A stretch of DNA of 64,000 bases from JAGXRK01 sp963804005 (lineage in GTDB: Bacteria > Bacteroidota > Ignavibacteria > Ignavibacteriales > Ignavibacteriaceae), in contig CAWDOP010000017.1 of the NCBI GenBank assembly GCA_963804005.1, forward strand, positions 88,901 through 152,900, written 5' to 3'. Positions 56,442 to 63,977 of the stretch are shown piece by piece. Made by a program: the position numbers and the translations under genes. Under the pieces are notes generated by a model, which was given only the letters and a program-made list of their open reading frames with translations, was not told the DNA's origin and ran no database searches. Each line of letters begins with the position of its first letter. The first letter of the stretch is position 1.

Positions 56442-57593
56442 TTATTCTTTGCTGATATTCAACTCCATCCTAATCAGCTTATTCATTATCTCAGTACAAA
56501 TCCCAGGAGTAGAACCAAAATCACACGAATTTGTAGCCACCACAAATGCTCTATCTAATTTTGGAGTGACTAAAACTGCAGCATACCAAATTTCATTAGA
56601 GCCATTATGGTTAAGGGTAATTCCTTTTGCCCAAGCATGTTCTGCAACACCCCAACCCCCGGCGTAGAAGTGGTTGCCAACAGGTTCAATTAATTTATTC
56701 AAATATTTGCGTTCCAAAATAGGGTTTTCGGTTGTTAATTGAAGTGAAAGAAATTTAGCCCAGTCAGCTATGCTACAATATACCCTACCTGCAGGTCCGA
56801 TTGCTTCTTCATAGTAAGATTCACTTGGATACCACCATTTCCATAAAAATTTATGGTGGCCCCAAGGCTGAGCAGTTGACCTGGAAATATTTGGATTACC
56901 AAATCCGGCAGTACACATCCCCAAAGGATCGAACAAACGTTGTTTCATTAAAACTTCCCAGCTTAAGCCCGTTATTTGTTCTGCCATACAAGCGGCAATT
57001 ACATATCCAAAATTTGAATAATGAAACTTATCAATTTCATAGGTAGCTGGTGACTTAAGGTTATCTTCTAAAATTGCCAAACGCCTTTTTTTAATTTCTT
57101 TCGAACTGAATGCGCCCTCATCTGTTGGATTTTTTGGAATTCCAGCTCGGTGGGTAAGTAGTTGCCATAGTGTGATTTTATGATAATCTGTATGAATCCT
57201 GTTTTTTAGTTCCGGAATAGCTTCTATCAGTTTCGTGTCCCAACTAAGCTTTCCTTCTGCTACCAAAGTGGCAAGCATTGTGCTCGTCATAGCCTTGGTG
57301 CAGGAACCCAAATGCACCACATCATTAGTGGTAAATGCAATACCAGAACCAGCTTTACGCTCTCCTGCAGAAGCTATAGCAATTACACCTTCGCCTGAGA
57401 TTATTGCAGCAATCATTCCTGGTGCTTCACCATCATTTACTACTTTAGTAAGGATGTGCTGAATGGAATCAGATTTCTTTGATTCTGATTTTGTTTGCGA
57501 ATAGACAGCTTGATTTTCAGCCGGACTATCTGTTGTTTCGCCCGTTAAACAACTTGTCAAGAATACAAGAAAAAGTACGCTCAACAAATTCAA
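56442..57593 (-). CDS. Beta-lactamase-like serine hydrolase lipoprotein (integron cassette)
   Basis: About 383 residues. The frame is open to 57722, but that would run through the attC core; TTG at 57593 is chosen because AAGGAG stands 6 bases upstream and the protein then starts with a lipoprotein signal (MNLLSVLFLVFLTSC, lipid Cys 15). Active-site motifs: SxxK at S97-C-T-K100, YSNFGYV, and HNGSNE as the third motif. It is a class C-type esterase/DD-peptidase relative of the 53834 gene, but without TPRs. Substrate unknown; resistance is not implied by family alone. Confidence 0.83.
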   Translation of the reverse strand: MNLLSVLFLVFLTSCLTGETTDSPAENQAVYSQTKSESKKSDSIQHILTKVVNDGEAPGMIAAIISGEGVIAIASAGERKAGSGIAFTTNDVVHLGSCTKAMTSTMLATLVAEGKLSWDTKLIEAIPELKNRIHTDYHKITLWQLLTHRAGIPKNPTDEGAFSSKEIKKRRLAILEDNLKSPATYEIDKFHYSNFGYVIAACMAEQITGLSWEVLMKQRLFDPLGMCTAGFGNPNISRSTAQPWGHHKFLWKWWYPSESYYEEAIGPAGRVYCSIADWAKFLSLQLTTENPILERKYLNKLIEPVGNHFYAGGWGVAEHAWAKGITLNHNGSNEIWYAAVLVTPKLDRAFVVATNSCDFGSTPGICTEIMNKLIRMELNISKE

Positions 57594-57613
57594 TTTTACT
57601 CCTTTTCTAAACC

Positions 57614-57800
57614 ATATAACGGAGTTGCAAATAACCGGCGCCCCAGAATAAGAATGCCGATTAGAAAGACAACGCCAAAGATTATTTATAAATTTGTTTT
57701 GTTCACTAAACTTAAAGAGCAATTAGCATTTACAACGCTACTCTAAGATTTATCAAATGCCGCAACGTTTAAAGCAGTCGCTTTGAGTTGCAGGTTATAT
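57614..57800 (-). repeat. attC-like site A
   Basis: Outer boxes ATATAAC (57614-57620) and GTTATAT (57794-57800) are perfect inverted copies. GAGTTGCA occurs next to both boxes in direct orientation. The 187-bp spacer has further partial complementarity. The site follows the small membrane-protein gene at 57931 and precedes the serine hydrolase start. Confidence 0.75.
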
Positions 57801-57930
57801 GCGTTTTAATTCTATTACTATTACGTTTCCTTTCAAAAAAATATAAAATCCGGTTGTGCAAAAAATACTTTATTCCTTCTCATATTTTACATTACTGTTA
57901 TCACTATGTGCAAAGTTGGATTATAATATT

Positions 57931-58311
57931 TCATTTCTCAAAATTTGTTGAATTATTTAAATTTAATAGTTGGTCTAATACTAAAGCTAAAATAATACCA
58001 ATTAGGTTGGCAAATAAGTCAATTGTATCGTATACATTTACCATAATACCAAAGCCATTAGTTATCTCGAATAATTCTACAATTATTAGAGAAATAATGG
58101 CTGTAATGAGTTTGTTCCTTTTCCAATGATGAGAATTAAGACTGATTAAAAAGTATATAGCAAATGAGACAGATAGATTTCCAGAATAGCTTTTTACTAT
58201 TTCGATGAAAGGTCCGTTGTAATTTTGTTTTAGTACAAGAACCAAAGCTCCAAGAATAATAAATAAAACATTACGAACTCTTTCTTTCCCACTAACCATT
58301 GAAGTGCTCAT
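57931..58311 (-). CDS. Small multi-pass membrane protein, VanZ-like (integron cassette)
   Basis: 126 residues with four predicted helices. The third-to-fourth helix region, YDTIDLFANLIGIILALVLD, resembles the D-x-x-x-N-x-x-G pattern of VanZ-like proteins, although DUF2809 proteins look similar. Function unknown. The start at 58311 gives MSTSMVSGKER; a second Met four codons in is possible. It lies between attC-like sites A and B, so it forms a one-gene cassette with site A. Confidence 0.7.
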   Translation of the reverse strand: MSTSMVSGKERVRNVLFIILGALVLVLKQNYNGPFIEIVKSYSGNLSVSFAIYFLISLNSHHWKRNKLITAIISLIIVELFEITNGFGIMVNVYDTIDLFANLIGIILALVLDQLLNLNNSTNFEK

Positions 58312-58346
58312 AAAGTATTAGAAAATATTTTAACAAACTAAAAAGC

Positions 58347-58614
58347 GTATAACGGCGTTGCGCCTAACCCGCCGCTCGTCAGAGTCCGTTAGACTCTGGC
58401 GGAGTCTAACGACCCTGAACAGGGAAGCAAAGTAAAACACAATTGCCGATGATTAAGCCGTAGTGTGCTTATCTTGTTTTCAGTAAGCACCGAAGGCAAA
58501 TTAATTAATTTAGTAACGAACACTAAGAACAAAATCTTTAACTAAAATACAATTTCATAAAATCACAAATCCGCCGAACTAAAATGGCGGTCGACGTTGA
58601 GGCGCTGGTTATAC
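58347..58614 (-). repeat. attC-like site B, with nested palindrome
   Basis: Outer boxes GTATAAC (58347-58353) and GTTATAC (58608-58614). Inner boxes GCGCCTAAC (58360-58368) and GTTGAGGCGC (58596-58605) pair with one unpaired G, the textbook extrahelical base of attC bottom strands. Relative to site C it has about 37 extra bases at 58376-58412 that form their own 9-bp hairpin (GTTAGACTC, 58388-58396, with GAGTCTAAC, 58402-58410). Confidence 0.85.
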
Positions 58615-58619
58615 GTTTT

Positions 58620-59570
58620 CTAAAGATAATTTTTTAATCTTTTATCTTTGTTTTCTTTTTCAATTTGTTTTAGCAAAATACCAAAGGAGAAATTCACTAG
58701 CTCTTCTGATGTGAAATGTTTTATTCTATTTGATTCAAACACCCAAACAAATTGTTCAGGTGGAATTATATCAAAATTGAATCTATGTTCATTAATTATA
58801 GTTGGTGGATCATCATAGCGATTTGGAATTTGCAGAGTCAAACGTAGACCAGAGGTTTCTAAAGAATTTCTATAATTGTATTGCCAATAAAACATCAAAG
58901 TATAACCATATGAACTAACGAAACAACCTTGATTTTTTTCTTCGAATCCAATTGGAAAATCTCCTAAATCTTTTTTTATAAGTTCCCTCTGATTTTTTAT
59001 GAGTTCAAATAACCGTTTGGCTTCTAATCGAAATGACTCAACACCTTTTTCAGAATGTAGAAATGCTAATCGCTTTTGATTGAATATTTCGTCTTCTTTA
59101 ATCCTTTTTGCAATATCTTCAGGGGTTTCAATTTTAATTTTTCCACCTTCTGACTGAATCTTTGATTCAATAACACTTAAAGCAACTTGGATTCCATATT
59201 TATGAATTCCAAACCATATGTAAGTTTTTGGCAAATAATTAGGGACTGAAGGTGGTTCATCTAATGGGATGAATAATGTGAATTCATAACCTTCAACTAA
59301 TGCTCTATTCTTTATTGCAGTTTCTTCAATTCGTGTCCAAGGAGAATTTCCCCATCCATTTCTATAAAGAACTACAACAACTCTAGCCTCATCGCCAAAA
59401 ACTTTATTGAAAGTGTCTTCACCATCAGTACCAGCAACTACATCTTGACGCTTTGAATAAAGAAAAGTCTTAGTTTTATCTTTAAGCGCAATATTTATTT
59501 CTTGTGCAAGATTTTCATCTTCTTTTAAGAATGAAAATGCAACATCATATTTATATTCTTTGACTTCCAT
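58620..59570 (-). CDS. TIR-domain protein with uncharacterised C-terminal domain (integron cassette)
   Basis: 316 residues. Residues about 6-140 form a TIR-like fold: YDVAFSFLKEDENLAQEI at the first strand and helix, RVVVVLYRNGWGNSPW, and W78-T-R-I-E82, where the W-x3-E pattern supplies the catalytic glutamate of TIR NADases. Residues about 145-316 (coiled Lys/Glu helices, then a beta-rich FVSSYGYTLMFYWQYNYR segment) match nothing I recognise and may be a sensor. The ATG lies four bases from the neighbouring attC, so no leader of its own exists. An anti-phage NAD-depleting role is inference. Confidence 0.75.
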   Translation of the reverse strand: MEVKEYKYDVAFSFLKEDENLAQEINIALKDKTKTFLYSKRQDVVAGTDGEDTFNKVFGDEARVVVVLYRNGWGNSPWTRIEETAIKNRALVEGYEFTLFIPLDEPPSVPNYLPKTYIWFGIHKYGIQVALSVIESKIQSEGGKIKIETPEDIAKRIKEDEIFNQKRLAFLHSEKGVESFRLEAKRLFELIKNQRELIKKDLGDFPIGFEEKNQGCFVSSYGYTLMFYWQYNYRNSLETSGLRLTLQIPNRYDDPPTIINEHRFNFDIIPPEQFVWVFESNRIKHFTSEELVNFSFGILLKQIEKENKDKRLKNYL

Positions 59571-59574
59571 AAAC

Positions 59575-59798
59575 GTATAACGGCGTTGCGCCTAACCCGC
59601 CGCCCCGAACAAGGAAGCCAAGCTAAAACGAAACGCTAAAGATTAAGCCGTAGGTGCTTATTTTGTTTTCATAAGCACCAAGGCAAGTTAATTAATTAGA
59701 ACGAACACTTTGAATAAAATCTTTAACTAAAACAATACGCCAAAAATTATAAAATCGCCGAACTAAAATGGCGGTCGGCGTTGAGGCGCTTGTTATGT
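59575..59798 (-). repeat. attC-like site C
   Basis: GTATAAC (59575-59581) and GTTATGT (59792-59798) are the outer boxes. Inner boxes GCGCCTAAC (59588-59596) and GTTGAGGCGC (59780-59789) again leave one unpaired G. The interior (AAGCCGTAGGTGCTTA, TAAGCACCAAGGCAAGTTAA) is nearly the same as in sites B and F. It follows the T9SS-tail gene stop by six bases. Confidence 0.85.
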
Positions 59799-59804
59799 GG
59801 TAAT

Positions 59805-61224
59805 TTACCTTAACAAAACCATTGATTTAGTTTTTCGTATTCCATTAACTTTAATTGAATAGAAATAAACTCCGCTTGATAAATTATTTGCAATAAATTT
59901 TTCATTATGTTTCCCAGATGTTCTATATCCATCAACAAGTGTAACAAGATGATTTCCCAGAATATCAAATATTTTAATTTCTACTTTTGAATCTTGTTCA
60001 AGAAAATATTCAATGTTTGTGATTGGATTAAATGGATTAGGATAATTATGTAATAAATCAAATGCATTAATATTAATATTTTCATCCTCTATGGAAGTAT
60101 AAATCGGATTGAATACTTCTTTAGCAATCCAAATATCAGTTTTAGAATTATTTTGATGCATCCAAATTATCGAAACATAAACAGTATCATCACTAACTAC
60201 GTAAGCTACCTTCGGTTTATAGTCATTACCTTCCATATTTGAAATATTAAGGAGACTATCATACGACTCAAAATAAAATGTTCTTATAAAAATTTCATTA
60301 TTATTTTCTAAAGAATCAGTATCAAAAGCAACAAAAAATGGCGTTTTATCATTTGCCGAACTTGTTGGTACTGGATAGGAAAAAACATTCGGATTTTTAT
60401 AACTACAATTTATGTTTTCTGTTATTCTAAATTGTTCAGTCCTAAAGGCTGTATACTTAATCTTAGAAATCCCATTTTCAATTGTCTCAAACGATGCGCC
60501 ACCATCAATTCCAAAATTTGCATTTCTATTATCTCCATCTGAAATGAGGTCGAAAGTCCATTTAGGATTTGAATAGTCATTGAAATCTGCTAAATATATT
60601 TTATGGTTCTGATTCTCTATCCTTTCATAAAGAATTTGAGTATATGTCATAGCATCTTCTTTTAGAATATTTGGTGATGTGCAGTTCACACTATCAACGA
60701 GTATTGGGTTACTGATGCTTGGATAAAATTCCTTTATAAATAATTTGTTATCACTTACCCAAACTATTCTATGAATGCTCAAAGATATTTAATGGGTTCG
60801 TATTCAAAGAATCTTTAATAACAATTTTACTACTAAGCGAATCATTAAAATAATCACAACCAATTACTTGATAATAATTATTAGAATAATTTTGCCACAC
60901 TATTTTAATTCCTTGAGCAAATCTGTTAAGGGCTACTTTAGGATTTGATTTAGTCTTAGTATCTGAAGAAATAACAATATTACTATCATTTGTATTTGGA
61001 TAGATTCTTTTTAAATACACAGTATAAATCGAATCATTTTTATTTACCCAAGTAATAAAAGACTCTGCTTCTGGATAAGTTTCAATTGCAAGTAAATCAA
61101 AATCATAATTATCTCCAGGAATATCAATCAGAATATTTTTTTCAAAAGATTGGCTGAACAAAAAAACAGGATCGGAAAATGAAAAAATAAAAAGTGTAAT
61201 CAATATTTTTGATAATATTTTCAT
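59805..61224 (-). pseudogene. T9SS-sorted exported protein (integron cassette), one +1 frameshift
   Basis: The first part (61224 to 60769, signal peptide to FLFSQ) and the second part (60782 to 59805) are in adjacent frames. Removing one base at the three-A run 60781-60783 joins them as NTNPLNILSIHRIVWVSDN and gives 472 residues. The product has beta-propeller-like repeats and a C-terminal T9SS sorting domain (HNYPNPFNPITNIEYFL, KIFDILGNHL, SGVYFYSIK). AGGAGG precedes the start. Function beyond secretion is unknown. Either a decayed cassette gene or a sequence error. Confidence 0.8.
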
Positions 61225-61252
61225 ATTAACCTCCTACTGATATATTTTTACC

Positions 61253-61481
61253 ACATAACGGTGTTGCCGATAAGCGGCGCCCCAGAACAGCGATGCCGCA
61301 TTAAAATAACAACTGCCGATAGATTTAGCAAACTGTGCTTAACTTTCATCGTAAGCGCGGTTTGCAACAATGTTATTTAATTGAACTACCTTTAACAAGT
61401 TAGCCTAAACGGAACGACTAACTATAAAATTACAAAAATGCCAAATGCGAAAACGGCGTCCGCTTGATTGGCAGGTTATAT
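61253..61481 (-). repeat. attC-like site D
   Basis: Outer boxes ACATAAC (61253-61259) and GTTATAT (61475-61481). The interior keeps GATTTAGCAAACTGTGCTTAA and a reverse-complementary AAGCGCGGTTTGC, but the inner boxes are more diverged than in B and C. It ends the two-gene cassette at 61528-62394. Confidence 0.7.
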
Positions 61482-61527
61482 TGCCCTTAATATATTTGTA
61501 CAATTTTATCACGCCTTATCAACCTCT

Positions 61528-62014
61528 TCAAACATCGCATCTTTTGTAATATATTTTAAAAAGTTTTTCCCTCACTATTCCTAGTTTGTTTTCATATTTA
61601 ATTTTGAAATGTAAAAATTGAGGAACAGGAATTGGATATTTGGAAATTATAATTCTTCCATTTTCATCAGTGTTTAGATATGTTTTTAGGATGAATATTA
61701 ATTGGATATTGTTCGATTGGTTCCACTGAGATATGCTTGATTAGACCACCATTGTTAACAAAGTTACAAGTACCTTCCGTTTTGCCTACACTACTATGAG
61801 TTTGTCTAAAAATAGGATCAATAAAATTTATCTCTTTATTTAGCTGAAATTCTTCTTTCTCTTTTTGTATCAAATATTGTTCTGATAATATAGAATTTTG
61901 TTTGCTTGTTTCTTTACGGATTTTAAATGTCTCTATTGTATACCATAAAACTATGATTGCTGTAACAGCCAATACTATTGTTTGAACTAATAAAAGTGAT
62001 TCTGATAAATTCAT
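61528..62014 (-). pseudogene. Hypothetical membrane-anchored protein (integron cassette), frameshifted near its end
   Basis: The N-terminal 115 residues (one helix, LVQTIVLAVTAIIVLWYTIE, then a Lys/Glu coiled stretch and a beta-rich tail) end at a TGA at 61667. The next frame continues as NTDENGRIIISKYPIPVPQ and FLHFKIKYENKLGIVREK to 61528. Removing one base from the three-T run at 61673-61675 would give 161 residues. It starts eight bases after the lipoprotein gene and shares its cassette. Topology resembles small phage- or stress-response membrane proteins, but no family is recognised. Confidence 0.6.
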
Positions 62015-62022
62015 AATATACC

Positions 62023-62394
62023 CTATTTTTTATATTTGATAGCAATTGCCTTCAAATATCTTTTATCAACTGTCGTGTATAAATTTCCAATTGGTACTAT
62101 AATATTACCTTCTGTTTCCTCTCCCAAAATGATTATTGCATCAGCCCCAATTTCTTTCGCCTTTTCTTTTAATTTCAAAACAGCTTCCTCTTGGTTACTG
62201 AAAAGACCTTTTTTGACTCGAAGTGATAATTCACCAAGCTCAACATATTCTTTTTCAACTGGTTTATTTCTAAGAACTTCTACGGAATTAGTTGCCGGAT
62301 AATCATCTTCACTGTATTTCATAAAATTAACACTTGGGGAACAGCCATAAATTGTGAGTATGACAAAAAATAATATTATGATTTTTATTTTCAT
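62023..62394 (-). CDS. Small lipoprotein, DUF4156/YbjQ-like (integron cassette)
   Basis: About 123 residues from ATG 62394, which has AGAGGG about 5 bases upstream; the longer frame to 62448 runs into attC. The signal MKIKIIILFFVILTIYGC predicts a lipoprotein. The core YVELGELSLRVKKGL and LKEKAKEIGADAIIILGE resemble DUF4156/heavy-metal-binding (YbjQ-like) small envelope proteins. Function unknown. Confidence 0.72.
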   Translation of the reverse strand: MKIKIIILFFVILTIYGCSPSVNFMKYSEDDYPATNSVEVLRNKPVEKEYVELGELSLRVKKGLFSNQEEAVLKLKEKAKEIGADAIIILGEETEGNIIVPIGNLYTTVDKRYLKAIAIKYKK

Positions 62395-62415
62395 TTTTCC
62401 CTCTCTTGCTTGGCA

Positions 62416-62600
62416 ATATAACGACGTTGCGTTTAGCCCGCCGCCCATAACTACAATGATGACATTTTCAACGCAACCTTATTTTTAAAATCAGTTTTGA
62501 ATTGCAATCATACTTTTAAGAACAACTTATTTTGAAAAACTAAACCCGAAAAACTACTACGACCGATTCACAGAAGTGGTCGGGCTGACGCGGGTTATGT
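62416..62600 (-). repeat. attC-like site E
   Basis: Outer boxes ATATAAC (62416-62422) and GTTATGT (62594-62600). Left inner GCGTTTAGCCCG (62429-62440) pairs with right CGGGCTGACGC (62581-62591), again with an unpaired base. It lies 51 bases past the stop of the gene at 62652. Confidence 0.78.
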
Positions 62601-62651
62601 TGCAACTCATAATTATAAAATAGTTCCTATTATTTTCTATTAATAAATAAC

Positions 62652-63161
62652 CTATGTCCACCAATTGATAAATTCTTCTGAGACTAAGTTTCCAACAACT
62701 CTCACTAGTTTTCTTTCATCATCTGTGTCTGGTGAATGACCAAGCAAATTCCAAACTAACCAACTACCAATGGAATCTGAGATTCTATATTTGGGTGATT
62801 GTGAGTAAACAGGGTCATTTGATGATTGTAATCCTTCTGCTGTTCTCCAGAAAAACTCGCTGCAATCTTTAAAGGCTTTGTTCCAATCTGATGACCATTC
62901 GTTTAATGAATCTCCATAAATTTTACTCAGTTCCGATTTTTGTTTACTGCTTATTTTGGTTTTTTCCATTCCGATTGTTGCGATAAATACAGAGGCAATA
63001 GGAAAAAAGAAATCCCAATCTTTAACTGAGACTGATTCGAATGCGGGGAATTTTGCGAGCAAAGAAGTGTATACAGATATACCAGCAATTTTTGTAGATG
63101 GCAGAAGCATTTCAGCTCGTTTTTTCAACTCACTATTATTTTTTGTGAATATACCAAACAA
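62652..63161 (-). CDS. Hypothetical protein (integron cassette)
   Basis: 169 residues starting at TTG 63161, with GAGGAG upstream. No family recognised. The protein is helical with many Trp and Phe residues (DWDFFFPIASVF, WSSDWNKAFKD, FFWRTAEG, SWLVWNLLG, FINWWT) and no signal peptide; the middle is acidic. It is a one-gene cassette with site E. Unknown function. Confidence 0.6.
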   Translation of the reverse strand: MFGIFTKNNSELKKRAEMLLPSTKIAGISVYTSLLAKFPAFESVSVKDWDFFFPIASVFIATIGMEKTKISSKQKSELSKIYGDSLNEWSSDWNKAFKDCSEFFWRTAEGLQSSNDPVYSQSPKYRISDSIGSWLVWNLLGHSPDTDDERKLVRVVGNLVSEEFINWWT

Positions 63162-63216
63162 ATTTAAATTAGCTCCTCAGTAATCATAAAGTAATTTATA
63201 ACATCTTACTTTAGCA

Positions 63217-63438
63217 ACATAACGACGTTGCTACTAAGCCGCAGCCCAAAGCAACAATGCCGTAAAATTGTGAATGACAAATAAGTAGCCGAAGGTGCTT
63301 ATCTTTTTTCATAAGCACCGAAGGCAGGTTAATTAAATAGAACGAAAACTTTGAACTGAATAATGAATAAAATACCAGACCCGAAAATTAGAGGACAGCC
63401 GAACTAAAATGGCTGTCGGCTTGAGTAGCTGGTTATAT
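63217..63438 (-). repeat. attC-like site F
   Basis: Outer boxes ACATAAC (63217-63223) and GTTATAT (63432-63438). The interior repeats the B/C module (AGTAGCCGAAGGTGCTTA, then TAAGCACCGAAGGCAGGTTA), and near the right end AGCCGAACTAAAATGGCTGT. Rightmost complete site in the window. Confidence 0.82.
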
Positions 63439-63475
63439 GCGATATTTTATTAACAATATTTTAAGGTAAAAAAAG

Positions 63476-63685
63476 ATGAATCAATATTTATTTGAAATTA
63501 CGACAGACACTTCAACATTAAGTGTAATTGCTAAGGATTATAAAGAAGCCTTAGACAAGATTGAGAATAAAATAAATATCCCAAAAGAATTTGGAAAAAA
63601 CTATTTTATAGAAAAAGTTACTGTTCTACTACCGGAATCTTTGACGATGGCAAAACAACAGGAACAGAAAAACGTAAACGGTTAA
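63476..63685 (+). CDS. Small hypothetical protein, opposite to the array
   Basis: 69 residues, starting with ATG at 63476 after AAGG with a long A-rich spacer. Beta-alpha pattern (QYLFEITTDTSTLSVIAKDYKEALDKIENK) that looks like a compact domain. It is the only plus-strand gene in the array and its 3' end overlaps the minus-strand gene at 63618 by 68 bases. It may be the second gene of that cassette. No family recognised. Confidence 0.5.
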   Translation: MNQYLFEITTDTSTLSVIAKDYKEALDKIENKINIPKEFGKNYFIEKVTVLLPESLTMAKQQEQKNVNG

Positions 63686-63977
63686 ATTGGTTATTGGATG
63701 ATTCAGAACCAGCTTGGACACCACCGCTAAATGCTGCGATAAACAAGCCAAGACCAGCTTTTGAATTATTTGCATCGGTTGTTGTAACTGAAACGTCAAT
63801 ATCAACCGAAATAATTGGGGCAGAATGGACATAACCAATTATTGATGGATGTTGTGGTCTGCTTGAAATATTTGAAGGGGCAATAGTGCCACCAGTATCT
63901 TTTAGCTGGTCTTGGGCTTGTTTGACACCTTCGAAAATTTGAAGTAATGATTGAGAAACAAATTCTTTGAGTTCCAT
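63618..63977 (-). CDS. Hypothetical protein (integron cassette)
   Basis: 119 residues, ATG at 63977 with AAGG about 8 bases upstream. The first 30 residues form a helix (MELKEFVSQSLLQIFEGVKQ), followed by a Gly/Ser/Pro-rich, beta-rich part (SVDIDVSVTTTDANNSKAG, GLFIAAFSGG, RLRFSVPVVLP). It looks complete and follows the array orientation, ending before site F. Family not recognised with certainty. Confidence 0.65.
   Translation of the reverse strand: MELKEFVSQSLLQIFEGVKQAQDQLKDTGGTIAPSNISSRPQHPSIIGYVHSAPIISVDIDVSVTTTDANNSKAGLGLFIAAFSGGVQAGSESSNNQFNRLRFSVPVVLPSSKIPVVEQ

Noticed and set aside
57788..58129. Plus-strand 113-codon frame within cassette 2
   Set aside because: It is antisense to the VanZ-like gene and starts inside the attC core, with no ribosome binding site.
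55762..63438. CRISPR array suggested by regularly spaced repeats
   Set aside because: Units are 160-270 bp palindromes separated by genes, not short direct repeats with 30-40 bp spacers.
63629..63838. Minus-strand 69-codon frame nested in the 63618 gene
   Set aside because: It overlaps a better-supported frame with AAGG before its start; composition is Gln/Leu-rich shadow type.
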